A DNA stretch of 64,000 nucleotides from Planctomycetota bacterium. GTDB lineage: Bacteria > Planctomycetota > J058. Every line of letters begins with the position of its first letter. Position 1 is the stretch's first letter. The position numbers and the translations under genes were made by a program. The DNA lies in the NCBI GenBank assembly GCA_023954375.1, contig JAMLIC010000029.1, positions 1 through 64,000 on the forward strand. The letters are read 5' to 3'. The notes below the pieces were generated by a model, which was not told the origin of the DNA, made no database searches, and saw only the letters and a program-made list of their open reading frames with translations. Below are positions 7,048 to 15,884 of this stretch, piece by piece.

Positions 7048-9603
7048 CTACTCCGTCAGCGCGCCCAGGGCCGCGCGGAGCTCGGCCGACGGGGCCAGCG
7101 GCAGGCGACCCGCCCCCGGGACGACGAGGACCCGGCCGCGCTGGCTCTGCGCGGCGAGCCGCGCCGCCTCCTCCTCGACGGTCCAGGGCGAGGCAGGGTC
7201 GACGAGGACGAGCGTGGGGACGCCGTGCCACCCGGCGGCCCTGGCGGCGGGGACCCCTCCCGGGGCGCTCGGCTCGACGGCCCACTCGGCGGCGTGGCGC
7301 GGCGCGCCTCCCGCCCTCGGCCCGAGCAGGTGGCCGATCAGGAGGTCGCTCCGGTCGGCGAACCAGCTCGTGAACAGGGCCCGCCGCAGGGCGGCGCGCT
7401 CGTCGTCCTGGAGCCCGGCCGCGCCGCGCGCGAGGCCGAGCACCCGCGTCGCCCGGAGGAGCTCGTGGTCGCCCTCGAGCTCGGCCGCGGCCGCGACCCG
7501 GCGGAGCGCCTGCGACCAGCCCGCGGTCGACTCGAGCGGCGCGACGAGCACGAGCCCGCCCGCCCGCGGCCGGCGCCCCGGGTAGGCGGCTGCCCACGCG
7601 GCCGAGAGGCCGTGGCCGACGACGACCTCGGGCGCGTCCGGCACGAGCCCGCGGGCGACGAGCGCGTCCCGCAGCAGCGCCAGCCGGGCGGCCATGCGCC
7701 CGGGGTCCGCGCGGTCGTGCTCCTCGTCCGGGTCGACGTGGACGACCGTGCGCTCGCCCTCGAGCCAGCGGAGCCCGGCCTCGAGGGTGGTCGAGCGGTA
7801 GCCCACCTCCGGGAGGACCAGGAGCGGCGGGCCCTCGCCGCGCACGCGGACCGACCACACGACGGCGCGGCCCTGGCCCCCCGCGCGCTCGACGACGAAC
7901 CGCTCGGCGGGGCGGCGCGCGTCGTGCCGCACCCGGAACTGCCCGCCCGAGTCGTGCAGCCAGACGGCCCAGTCGCGCGGGCTCGCGCCCGTGAGCTGCT
8001 CGAGCGTCTCCGCGAGCAGCGCCCGCGCGCCGGGGACGGCCTCGCGCGCGTGCGCCTCGACCAGCGGCGCGACGGCGCGTGCGTCCGGCGTCCGGCCGAG
8101 CGCCACCGCCGCCGCCCGCCGGACCGGCCAGTCCTCGTCGCCGAGCAGGCGCACGAGCCGCGGCATCAGCGCCGGGCTGCGCGGCAGGCCGAGGGCCCAG
8201 GTCACCCCCTCGCGGGCGCGGGCGGGCGCCGACGCCAGGGCCTGGTCGACCGCGGCGAGGACGCGCGGGTCGCCGAGCCCCGCCCCGATCGCCTCGGCGG
8301 CGGCCAGGCGCACCGTCCAGGCGTGCGCGCTCGCGAGCACCTCGAGCAGCAGGTGGAACGCCGCCGGGTCGGTCGGGTCGAGGCCGGCGACGATCTCGCG
8401 GCGGCGCGGGTCGGCCGCCCGGCGGAGCTCGTGGCGCAGCGCCTCGACGTCGACGCCGCGCCGCCCCCGGAGGCCCGCGGTCGCCGGCGCGTCGGCCTCG
8501 CGATCGACGGCCGCGGCCACCACCACCCGCTCGCGGCCGCTCGCCGCCGCCGCGCCGGCCGGCCCGGCCAGCAGGCGGGCCGGCCGGTCGGGGTCGGGGG
8601 CGCGCAGGTCCCAGAGCTTGATCCGCCCCGACTCGGCCCCGGTGAGCGCGCGCCCGCCGTCGGGCGACAGGTCGCACGCGAGGAGCACCTCGCCGGGGTC
8701 GACCAGGCGCGCGCGCTCGTCGCCGCGCTCGGGGTCGACGAGGCGCAGCGCCCCCGCGCCGGCGCGGACGAGGAGGCCCCGGTCGCGGGCCGCCGCCGCG
8801 GGCCCGGTGAGCGCCAGCGGCCCCTCGCCCGGGAACGCGCCGACGCGGGCGCGCCGCACGAGGTCGAAGCGCTCCACCTGCTGCGGCGCGCCCGCGGCGA
8901 GCGCGACGTCGGGCCCGTCGAGCACCGCGTGCGTGAAGCCGGCGCTCGCCGGGACCTCGACGAGCGGGTCGCCCCGCCGCGTCCACGTGCGCAGGAGGTG
9001 GTCGTCGCCCGCCGTGAGGAGGATCGCGCCGTTGGCGTCGAACACGACCGCGCGCGCCGCGCGCTCGTGCGCCACGAGCGTGCGCAGGCAGGCGCCGGTG
9101 GCCAGGTCCCACAGCCGCACGCGGCCGTCCTCGCCGGCCGTGGCCGCGACCTCGCCGTCGCGGGCGAGCGCGAGCGCCAGCACGCGGCGTCGCTCGCCCG
9201 TGGCGTGCTCGAGCACGTGGGCCGCCTCGCCCGAGGGGACGTCCCACACCCGCGCCGTGCCGTCCCAGCTCGCGCTGGCGACCCTTGCCCCGTCGCGGCT
9301 GAAGGCGACGGCGACCGCGCGCGAGGCGTGGCCGGAGAGGCGGTGGACGAGCGTCCCGTCGCGCAGGTCCCACACCTCGACCGTCCCGTCGCGGCGCCCG
9401 GCGACGGCGAGGGTGCCCGACGCGTCGAACGCCACGGCGTCGACCGCGTCGGGGCGCGCCGCCGGGTCCTCGTCGTCGTCGGCGGCCCGGGTCGTCGCCG
9501 GGGTCGCCGGCCGGCCGCCGCCGGCGACGACGAGCCCGGCCGGCCGGGCCGGCGCGCCGGGGTCGACCTGCACGCCCGGGGCGGTCGCCGGCGGCGGCGC
9601 CAC
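7048..9603 (-). CDS. WD40 / HEAT / pseudo-alpha-beta-hydrolase protein
   Basis: An 851-residue frame. Residues about 50-320 are WD40 blades (VEVWDLRDG, ARVWDVPSG, VRLWDLATG). About 375-510 are HEAT repeats. About 540-851 resemble an alpha/beta hydrolase, but the nucleophile elbow reads GHGLSAA (Ser replaced by Gly) and the late His position reads GAGRLP (Arg), so it looks catalytically dead. The frame opens at GTG 9603 just after an in-frame TAG and has no Shine-Dalgarno. The upstream sigma-factor frame has no stop of its own here. I infer that the two originally formed one membrane-tethered sigma-WD40 protein separated by a frameshift in a Pro-rich linker. Confidence 0.75.
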   Translation of the reverse strand: MAPPPATAPGVQVDPGAPARPAGLVVAGGGRPATPATTRAADDDEDPAARPDAVDAVAFDASGTLAVAGRRDGTVEVWDLRDGTLVHRLSGHASRAVAVAFSRDGARVASASWDGTARVWDVPSGEAAHVLEHATGERRRVLALALARDGEVAATAGEDGRVRLWDLATGACLRTLVAHERAARAVVFDANGAILLTAGDDHLLRTWTRRGDPLVEVPASAGFTHAVLDGPDVALAAGAPQQVERFDLVRRARVGAFPGEGPLALTGPAAAARDRGLLVRAGAGALRLVDPERGDERARLVDPGEVLLACDLSPDGGRALTGAESGRIKLWDLRAPDPDRPARLLAGPAGAAAASGRERVVVAAAVDREADAPATAGLRGRRGVDVEALRHELRRAADPRRREIVAGLDPTDPAAFHLLLEVLASAHAWTVRLAAAEAIGAGLGDPRVLAAVDQALASAPARAREGVTWALGLPRSPALMPRLVRLLGDEDWPVRRAAAVALGRTPDARAVAPLVEAHAREAVPGARALLAETLEQLTGASPRDWAVWLHDSGGQFRVRHDARRPAERFVVERAGGQGRAVVWSVRVRGEGPPLLVLPEVGYRSTTLEAGLRWLEGERTVVHVDPDEEHDRADPGRMAARLALLRDALVARGLVPDAPEVVVGHGLSAAWAAAYPGRRPRAGGLVLVAPLESTAGWSQALRRVAAAAELEGDHELLRATRVLGLARGAAGLQDDERAALRRALFTSWFADRSDLLIGHLLGPRAGGAPRHAAEWAVEPSAPGGVPAARAAGWHGVPTLVLVDPASPWTVEEEAARLAAQSQRGRVLVVPGAGRLPLAPSAELRAALGALTE

Positions 9604-10408
9604 GCGGACGACCTAGCCGGGGCGGCGGGGTCGCCGGCTCGTGCAGGAGCAGCGCCACGGCGCCCACGCCGGCGCCGACGAGCCCGAGCAGCGCCACGAC
9701 CGCGCCCGCGCCCACCCAGCGCGTGGGCGCCGCGCTCGCGGCCGGCGGCGCCGTCGCCGCCTGGAGGACGGCGCCCGCGGCCGGCGCGGGCGGCGCGCCG
9801 GCGAAGGCGGCCGCGAGCTCGCGCCCGAGGGCCTGGTCGCCGAGCGCGAGCAGGCCCGCGAGCGACGCCCCCGCCGCGCGCGCCCGCAGGGCCTCGAGGC
9901 CGCGGCGCACCCGCGAGGCCACCGTCCCGAGCGGGCAGCCGAGGACCTGCGCCACCTCCTGGAAGGTCAGCCCCTCGACGACGTGCAGGGCCACCGCCTC
10001 GCGGTAGGGCGGGCGCAGGGCGGCGAGGTGCGCCCGGAGGTCCTCGGCGTCGACGCGCTCGGCGGCGCGCGCCGCCGGGTCGTCCGGCGCAGCCTCGGGG
10101 CGCGCCGCCGCCGCCTCGTGGCCGGCGCGCCGCGCCCGCGCGCGCGACAGGTTGAAGGCCGCGTTGCGCACGATCCTGAGGAACCACGGGGCGAACGGCC
10201 CCCGCGCCGGGTCGAAGCGCCCGGCGGCGCGCAGGACGTGGACGAACGCCTCCTGCGCCGCGTCCTCGGCGGCGGCCGCGTCGCCGGTGAGCTGGTGCGC
10301 CAGCCGGTAGGCGCGCGCCCACCACCGCTCGAGGAGCAGGGCCACGGCGGCCTCGTCGCGCCGGGCCAGGCGCGGGACGAGGTCCTCGTCGGTGAGCGTG
10401 GCGGTCAT
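9604..10408 (-). CDS. ECF sigma factor with C-terminal TM segment (5' part of broken fusion)
   Basis: The first 190 residues form a complete ECF-type sigma factor: region 2 (AEDAAQEAFVHVLRAAGRFD) and region 4 (FQEVAQVLGCPLGTVASRVR). A linker and one transmembrane helix follow (GAGAVVALLGLVGAGVGAVA), then HEPATPPP. After this the frame turns into Arg/Pro/Ala nonsense while the WD40 frame becomes meaningful, so the break lies near 9600-9640. Planctomycetes are known to carry ECF factors with TM and WD40 extensions. The start is ATG 10408. A one- or two-base indel, real or an assembly error, is the simplest explanation. Confidence 0.8.
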
Positions 10409-10489
10409 CAGGCCCCCGGGGAGCGTTACACCGCCCGCGGCAGGCCGCATCCCGAGGCCTGACGCGCGAGCGCCGGCAAGGGTTTAGGG

Positions 10490-11875
10490 TTAGCGCGCCC
10501 GGACGAGGACCCGGTCGGGGCGGAGCGTCACGCCCGGGCACGGGCGCACCCGGTGCCCCGGGGCGGGCTCGAGGCGCGCGACCTGCGCCACGCGGGCCAC
10601 GGCCAGCTCGAGCTCGAGCCGCGCGAACTCCTCGCCGATGCACTGGCGCTGGCCGCCGCCGAAGGGGAAGTAGGCCAGGCGCGCCTTCGGCACGCCGTCC
10701 GCCCAGCGGTCGGGGTCGAAGCGGTCGGGCTCGGGCCAGAACGCCGCGTGGCGGTGCGTCGTCCAGGCGCAGAGCAGGACGATCGAGCCGCGCGGGATGC
10801 GATGGCCCTGGACGACGTCGTCCTCGAGCGCGAGCCGCTCGATCACCCAGGCGGGCGGGTGGAGGCGCAGGGCCTCCTTGACGACGCGGGTGACGAGCCC
10901 GAGCCGCGGCAGGTCGTCGACCGTCACCGGCCGGGCGCCGACCACGTGGTCCAGCTCGGCGGCGAGGCGCCGGGCGACCTCGGGGTGGCGCGACAGCTCG
11001 TGCAGCGCCCAGGCGAGGGCGTTGGCGCTCGTCTCGTGGCCGGCGAGGAGGAAGGTCATCACCTCGTCGCGCAGCTGGCGGTCGGTCATCGCCGCCCCCG
11101 ACTCGGGGTCGCGCGCGTCGAGGAGGCGGCCGAGCAGGTCGGGCGCCTGCTCGTGCGCGCGGCGGCGCTCGTCGATCAGCCCCTGGACGATCCCGTCGAG
11201 CGCGCGCCGGGCCAGGTGGAAGCGCACGTGCGAGGGGGTCGGCAGCCACAGCGGCGGGCGCACGATCGACTCCGTGCGCCGCTGGACGAACGGCAGCGCG
11301 ACCGCGAGCGCCCGCGCCAGCTGGTCGGCCTGGCCGCCGAGGTCGCGGCTGAACAGGCTCAGCCCGGCGACGCGCAGGGCCAGGCGGTGCGTGTCGCGGA
11401 CGACGTCGAACACGGCGTCGCCGCGGGCGCGCCAGTCGGCCAGCATGTCGTCGGTCGCGCGGCGGACGATCGGGCCGAGCTGCGCCACGAGCGGGCGCCG
11501 GTGGAACATGGGCTGCGCGATCCGCCGCTGGCGCCGCCACGACGCGCCGTCGTTGGTGAGGAGCCCCTTGCCGATCACCGGCTCGAGCTCGGCGTAGTTC
11601 GGGCTCCGGCCGTAGCGCGCCGCGCCCGCCTGCAGGACGTGCGCGACGTGGTCGGGGTGGTTGAGGAGCACGAGGCGCCAGGGCGGGATCGGCAGGGAGA
11701 CCGCGTCGCCCCAGCGCGCGGCGGCGCGCCGCAGCGCCGTCAGCGGGTCGCGCTTGAGGTCGACCGCCGCGCGCACGACCTCGAGGCCGCGCGGGCCGGG
11801 GAGCGGGGACGGCGGCGAGGTCCGGGCCGTCGCCGGGGGCGCGGCGACGGGCGGGGAGGTGTCGGTGTCGGTCAT
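10490..11875 (-). CDS. cytochrome P450
   Basis: A 461-residue haem monooxygenase. It shows the I-helix motif AGHETS, the K-helix ExxR (KEALRLHP) and the haem-binding loop FGGGQRQCIG with the cysteine thiolate ligand. No N-terminal membrane anchor is seen, so a soluble enzyme needing separate redox partners is likely; none are visible nearby. The ATG overlaps the stop of the EamA transporter by 4 nt (ATGA), so the two are co-translated and the transporter may move the substrate or product. Substrate unknown. Confidence 0.92.
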   Translation of the reverse strand: MTDTDTSPPVAAPPATARTSPPSPLPGPRGLEVVRAAVDLKRDPLTALRRAAARWGDAVSLPIPPWRLVLLNHPDHVAHVLQAGAARYGRSPNYAELEPVIGKGLLTNDGASWRRQRRIAQPMFHRRPLVAQLGPIVRRATDDMLADWRARGDAVFDVVRDTHRLALRVAGLSLFSRDLGGQADQLARALAVALPFVQRRTESIVRPPLWLPTPSHVRFHLARRALDGIVQGLIDERRRAHEQAPDLLGRLLDARDPESGAAMTDRQLRDEVMTFLLAGHETSANALAWALHELSRHPEVARRLAAELDHVVGARPVTVDDLPRLGLVTRVVKEALRLHPPAWVIERLALEDDVVQGHRIPRGSIVLLCAWTTHRHAAFWPEPDRFDPDRWADGVPKARLAYFPFGGGQRQCIGEEFARLELELAVARVAQVARLEPAPGHRVRPCPGVTLRPDRVLVRAR

Positions 11876-12801
11876 GGGGGCGCGTCCTGGACGGCCGGCG
11901 GCGGCTCCTGCGCGCCGGCCCGCCCCCACCATAGCCCGAGGCCCACGCCGAGGAGCAGGACCGCGCCGCCGAGCGCCTGGCGCGCGGTCAGCTCGGAGGC
12001 CTGCAGGACCGGGAAGCGGTCGCGCAGGGCGGTCATCACGGCCAGCGCCAGCACCGGCTCGCCGAGGATCGTCAGGTTGACCTGGAACACGGGCACGAAC
12101 TTGACCGCGTAGTGGAAGCAGGAGTGCCCGACGAGCGTCGAGACGACCACGGCGCACGCGAGCCAGAACCACCCCTCGGGCGGGTAGCCCGCGAGCGGGT
12201 CGCCGGTCGCGACCGCCCCGGCGAGGCAGGTGAGGCCGCCCACGAGGTAGAGCGCCGAGAGGTAGCCGACGAGGCTCATGCGCGGGCGCAGGCGGCGGCC
12301 GAGGCCGTAGCAGATCGCGATCAGGAGCCCGCACAGGAGCACCAGCGCGTCGCCGAGGAGCGCCTGCTCGCCGCGGTCGGCGTCGAAGCGCACGAAGAGG
12401 AGGAGCCCGAGGATCGCGACGCCCGAGGCGGCGACCATCGCGCGGGTGATCGCCTCGCCCAGGAACAGCGCCCCGTACGTCGCGCCGAGGAGCGGCTGCC
12501 CGGCGAGGAGCATGACGGCGCTCTCCTTGGTCGTGAAGCGGAACGCCGCCGTGAAGGCGACGAAGTGCGCGCCGTAGAGGACGCCCGAGAAGGCGAGGAG
12601 CCCCCGGTCGCGCGGCGCGAGGCCGGCCCAGTCGGCGCGCAGGCGCGGCAGCGCCAGCGGCAGGAGGAGCGCGACGACGGCGAGGAGGCGCCAGGCCGGC
12701 AGGGCGAAGGGGCCCACCTGGGAGAGGACGATGAACGGCCCGGCCATGGACACGGCGACGAGGCCGACGAGCAGCGCGGCGATGGAGCGACCCGGGATCA
12801 C
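11872..12801 (-). CDS. EamA/DMT family transporter
   Basis: A 309-residue, highly hydrophobic protein with about ten predicted membrane helices in two halves, as in the drug/metabolite transporter superfamily. It is probably an inner-membrane exporter of a small metabolite. The start is GTG 12801; TACAAT lies 9 nt upstream and there is no Shine-Dalgarno. The stop overlaps the P450 start. The C-terminal tail (QEPPPAVQDAPP) is short and soluble. Substrate cannot be read from sequence. Confidence 0.85.
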   Translation of the reverse strand: MIPGRSIAALLVGLVAVSMAGPFIVLSQVGPFALPAWRLLAVVALLLPLALPRLRADWAGLAPRDRGLLAFSGVLYGAHFVAFTAAFRFTTKESAVMLLAGQPLLGATYGALFLGEAITRAMVAASGVAILGLLLFVRFDADRGEQALLGDALVLLCGLLIAICYGLGRRLRPRMSLVGYLSALYLVGGLTCLAGAVATGDPLAGYPPEGWFWLACAVVVSTLVGHSCFHYAVKFVPVFQVNLTILGEPVLALAVMTALRDRFPVLQASELTARQALGGAVLLLGVGLGLWWGRAGAQEPPPAVQDAPP

Positions 12802-12810
12802 GCGCGGCGG

Positions 12811-12816
12811 ATTGTA
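12811..12816 (-). promoter_or_regulatory. TACAAT -10 of EamA-P450 pair
   Basis: TACAAT on the minus strand, 9 nt before GTG 12801 and with no Shine-Dalgarno between. It sits back to back with the Uma2 gene promoter, so the two promoters occupy one 67-nt intergenic region. Confidence 0.5.
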
Positions 12817-12856
12817 GGGGCGGGGCGCGCCGCGGGACGGTCGGGCGGCCGCCTGC

Positions 12857-12862
12857 TAACCT
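12857..12862 (+). promoter_or_regulatory. TAACCT -10, leaderless Uma2 gene
   Basis: TAACCT preceded by GC, exactly 6 nt before ATG 12869. The 6-nt spacer (GAGGGC) is too close to the start for a normal ribosome binding site, which suggests a leaderless mRNA. Confidence 0.55.
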
Positions 12863-12868
12863 GAGGGC

Positions 12869-13465
12869 ATGCCCCCGCGCGCCGAGCTGCAGAAGGACGA
12901 CCGGCCCACCGAGGACCACGCGGTGCGCCTGTCCGGGGTGACCTGGGCGGACTACGAGCGGCTGCTCGAGATCCGGGGGGAGGCCGCCGTGCCGCGGCTC
13001 ACCTTCCTGGAGGGGGAGCTCGAGATCATGAGCCCGTCGCGCGACCACGAGCGGCTGAAGTCGATGATCGGTCGCCTGGTCGAGGTCTACTGCCTGCATC
13101 GCGGCCTGCGCTTCACGCCGTACGGCTCCTGGACGCTCAAGGACCGGGGTGCGGAGCGCGGCGCCGAGCCGGACGAGTGCTACGTCCTCGGTGACGACGA
13201 CGCCGAGCGGCCGCACCTCGCGATCGAGGTCGTCTGGACCTCCGGCGGGCTCGACAAGCTCGAGGTCTACCGCAAGCTCGGCGTGCAGGAGGTCTGGACC
13301 TGGCGCAAGGGGCGCATCCTGGTTCACGCCCTGCGCGGTGACCGCCACGAGGAGCTCGCGCGGAGCGAGCTCTTGCCGGGCCTGGACCTCGAGCAGCTCA
13401 CGGGCTTCCTTGACCGCCCGACCGCGTTCGACGCGATCCGCGACTACCGCGCCGCCCTCGGCTAG
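12869..13465 (+). CDS. Uma2 family (DUF820) restriction-endonuclease-fold protein
   Basis: 198 residues, usual length for the family. Motifs match the PD-(D/E)XK nuclease fold: RLTFLEGELEIMSPSRDHE near residue 45, PDECYVLG near 103, and LAIEVVWTSGGLDKLEVY near 117, with the E-x-V and Lys positions. These proteins are numerous in cyanobacteria and planctomycetes, and their roles are mostly unproven. It is a single-gene unit between two leftward blocks. The stop lies 8 nt from the end of the convergent DUF1963 gene. Confidence 0.85.
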   Translation: MPPRAELQKDDRPTEDHAVRLSGVTWADYERLLEIRGEAAVPRLTFLEGELEIMSPSRDHERLKSMIGRLVEVYCLHRGLRFTPYGSWTLKDRGAERGAEPDECYVLGDDDAERPHLAIEVVWTSGGLDKLEVYRKLGVQEVWTWRKGRILVHALRGDRHEELARSELLPGLDLEQLTGFLDRPTAFDAIRDYRAALG

Positions 13466-13473
13466 CCAGAGGC

Positions 13474-14805
13474 CTAACCGCACGCCCACGTGAAGACGAC
13501 GACGTCCGGGTGCGCCGGACACTGGCTCACGTGGCCGGTGCCGTCGGCGGCGAAGAGCATCTCCAGCGGGCCCTGGTTCGCGTCCACCTGGAAGACGAAC
13601 GTCATGCGCTCGCCGCAGCGCGGGCAGGCCTCCCACCCGGGCGCCTGCGTCCACATGGGCCAGCCGAGGAGCTTCTGGCCGGCCAGCGGCCCGGCGAGCG
13701 GGACCTCCTCCGGGGTGGCCTCGCCGTTCGCGACGCGGTCGGCGAGCCGCCAGCGGGCCTCGCGCAGGTCGTCGGGGAGGTCGGCGTCTTCCGTGCCGGG
13801 CGTCTCGAGGCGGCGCTCCCAGCCGACGACGTCCTGCGGGGCGAGGCGCGTCACACCGCTGAAGCCCGGCGGCGCCGGCGCCGGCTCGCCGCGGTCGAGG
13901 ATGCGCAGGAGGCGGTTCCTGGCCCCGGGCGAGGCGGGGTCCGTGACCCCGCAGGCGTCGCTCGTGCAGTAGAAGAGCTGGAGGTGCTCGGCCCCCGGCG
14001 GGAATGCGATCGCCGCCTCGGCCGGCAGCTCGGCGCGCGCGAGCTGGACCGCCAGCGGCATGGGCGCGCCGCAGTCGCCGCAGCGCGGCCAGACCTCGCC
14101 CGGGGCGAGGAGCGGCCGCCCGCCGAGCCGCGAGCGCGCGGCGTCGTCCGAGGGCGGGGCGAGGACCGGGACGAACGTCGGACGGACGTGCGGCGCGAGG
14201 CGCGCGCGCAGGCGCTCGAGCACGTCGGGGTCGAGCGGCGGGGTCGGCTCGCGCACGAGGGGCGGCGGCGGGACGAAGCGGCCGTGACCGGTGGCGCGCT
14301 CGGGCGCGGGGAGCGGGGCGCCCCGCGTCCAGACGGGCGCCCCGTCGGCGGCGACGATCCGCGCCACGCCCCGCGCGTCGGCCACGACGACCCTCGGGAA
14401 GGCGCTCGCAGCCCACTCGACCTCGCCCAGCGCCTCGACGAGCGGTCGCTCGTCGGGGCAGCCGGCCGCGCGCACGAGGACGCCGTGGCCGGTCTGGGTC
14501 GCCGTGACGAGGAGGTCGAGCGGGAGGTCGGCGGTCGGCGCCTCGGCCACGAGCCAGTCCGGGTCCTGGCGCAGGGCCGCGCGCAGGCCCTGCGCGAGCG
14601 TCACCTCGCCCCCGAGGGCCACGACGCGCAGGCTCGCCGGCCAGCCGTCGGGGTCGCGAGAGAAGCCGAGCGCGTGGGCGCCCTCGAGCGCGCCGGCGAG
14701 GTCGCGCACGAGCGCCCGGGCGGCGCCGTCGTCGCCGGCGACGAGGAGGCCGAAGCAGCCGCGCGACAGCGCCGCGCCCAGGACGCCCTCGATCGGATCG
14801 CTCAT
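13474..14805 (-). CDS. degenerate PilT/GspE-like ATPase fused to DUF1963
   Basis: 443 residues. The N-terminal 170 resemble the C-lobe of type IV pilus/type II secretion ATPases: LRQDPDWLVAEAP matches the Walker-B/Asp-box region and TQTGHGVLV the following strand. The Walker A position reads AGDDGAARA and lacks GKT/S, so it probably cannot hydrolyse ATP. The C-terminal half is DUF1963 (YwqG-like), with cysteine pairs CGDCG and CPRCGE that may bind zinc. The ATG overlaps the aroB stop by 4 nt, but TATCCT inside the aroB end lies 7 nt upstream, so it may also have its own promoter. Function unknown. Confidence 0.65.
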   Translation of the reverse strand: MSDPIEGVLGAALSRGCFGLLVAGDDGAARALVRDLAGALEGAHALGFSRDPDGWPASLRVVALGGEVTLAQGLRAALRQDPDWLVAEAPTADLPLDLLVTATQTGHGVLVRAAGCPDERPLVEALGEVEWAASAFPRVVVADARGVARIVAADGAPVWTRGAPLPAPERATGHGRFVPPPPLVREPTPPLDPDVLERLRARLAPHVRPTFVPVLAPPSDDAARSRLGGRPLLAPGEVWPRCGDCGAPMPLAVQLARAELPAEAAIAFPPGAEHLQLFYCTSDACGVTDPASPGARNRLLRILDRGEPAPAPPGFSGVTRLAPQDVVGWERRLETPGTEDADLPDDLREARWRLADRVANGEATPEEVPLAGPLAGQKLLGWPMWTQAPGWEACPRCGERMTFVFQVDANQGPLEMLFAADGTGHVSQCPAHPDVVVFTWACG

Positions 14806-15884
14806 GAGCCGGAGGATAGCGCCGCGTCCACGACCTCGTCGGGCACCTCGGCCAGCCCCCAGGCGCCGGGGCCGCGCGGCAGGACCCAGCGCGGGCGGCC
14901 GGCGCGGGCCTTCTTGTCGAGCGCGAGGAGCGGGCGCAGGTCGTCGAGCGTCACCGGCCAGGGCGGCGCGAGGGGCAGGCCGAGCGCCTCGCCCGCGGCG
15001 AGGAGGCGCGCGCAGGTGGCGTCGTCGAGCCAGCCCGTGCGGCGCGCGACGCGGCAGGCGAAGGCGACGCCGATCGCCACCGCCTCCCCGTGCGGCAGGT
15101 CGCGGCCGAGGGGCGGGGCGAGGGCCTCGAGCGCGTGGCCGAGGGTGTGGCCGAGGTTGAGCGAGGCGCGCTCGCCCGCCTCGCGCTCGTCGCGCCCGAC
15201 GACGGCGGCCTTGTGCGCGACGCAGGCGGCGACGAGCGGCAGGAGCGCGTCGGGGTCGGCCGCGCGCGCGCGAGGGGCCGCGCGCTCGAGGTCGGCGAGG
15301 AGCGGGTCGCCGGCGAGGACGGCCGTCTTCCAGGCCTCGCCCAGGCCGCTCCGCACCTCGCGCGCGGGGAGCGTGGCGAGCCAGGCCAGGTCGGCGACCA
15401 CCGCCGATGGTTGGTGGAAGGCGCCGACGAGGTTCTTGCCCCCGAGGTCGATCCCGGTCTTGCCGCCCACGGCCGAGTCGACCGTCGCCAGGAGCGTCGT
15501 CGGCGCGTGCACGACGCGCACGCCGCGGAGCCAGGTCGCGGCGGCGAAGCCGGCGAGGTCGCCCACGACCCCGCCGCCGAACGCGACGACGAGGCCGTCG
15601 CGGTCGAGGCCGGCGTCGCGCAGGGCCAGCCACAGGGCCTCGAGGCGGGCGACGCCCTTGCTCGCCTCGCCCGGCGGGACCGTGACGACGGGCGGGTCGC
15701 CGAGGGCCCGGCGGACCGGCGCGCCGTGGAGGTCGGCGACGGTCGCGTCGGCGACGAGGAGGACGCGCGAGGGCGCGAGGGCGGCCACGCGCTCGGCGAG
15801 GAGGGCGGGGCCGTCGCCCACGGTGAGGGAGACGGGGTAGGAGCGCGGCCCGAGGTCGACCGCGAGGTCGTGACGCCGCGTCAC
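14802..15884 (-). CDS. aroB: 3-dehydroquinate synthase
   Basis: 360 residues, normal length. The second enzyme of the shikimate pathway, converting DAHP to 3-dehydroquinate with NAD and a divalent metal. Signatures are GGGVVGDLAGF and GGKTGIDLGGKNL, with metal/active-site region NLGHTLGHALE. The start is GTG 15884, overlapping the upstream membrane-protein stop by 4 nt; the 3' end overlaps the DUF1963 gene by 4 nt. No other aro gene is nearby, so it sits in an unusual operon. Confidence 0.95.
   Translation of the reverse strand: MTRRHDLAVDLGPRSYPVSLTVGDGPALLAERVAALAPSRVLLVADATVADLHGAPVRRALGDPPVVTVPPGEASKGVARLEALWLALRDAGLDRDGLVVAFGGGVVGDLAGFAAATWLRGVRVVHAPTTLLATVDSAVGGKTGIDLGGKNLVGAFHQPSAVVADLAWLATLPAREVRSGLGEAWKTAVLAGDPLLADLERAAPRARAADPDALLPLVAACVAHKAAVVGRDEREAGERASLNLGHTLGHALEALAPPLGRDLPHGEAVAIGVAFACRVARRTGWLDDATCARLLAAGEALGLPLAPPWPVTLDDLRPLLALDKKARAGRPRWVLPRGPGAWGLAEVPDEVVDAALSSGS
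14813..14818 (-). promoter_or_regulatory. TATCCT inside the aroB 3' end
   Basis: TATCCT on the minus strand, 7 nt before ATG 14805. It is encoded by a rare CTA Leu codon and TCC Ser codon in the last residues of aroB. This suggests an internal promoter for the DUF1963 fusion gene. Confidence 0.4.

Noticed and set aside
7013..9600. Sigma-factor frame continuing to a 1,145-residue protein
   Set aside because: After the TM segment it becomes Arg/Pro/Ala nonsense while the neighbouring frame encodes WD40 repeats.
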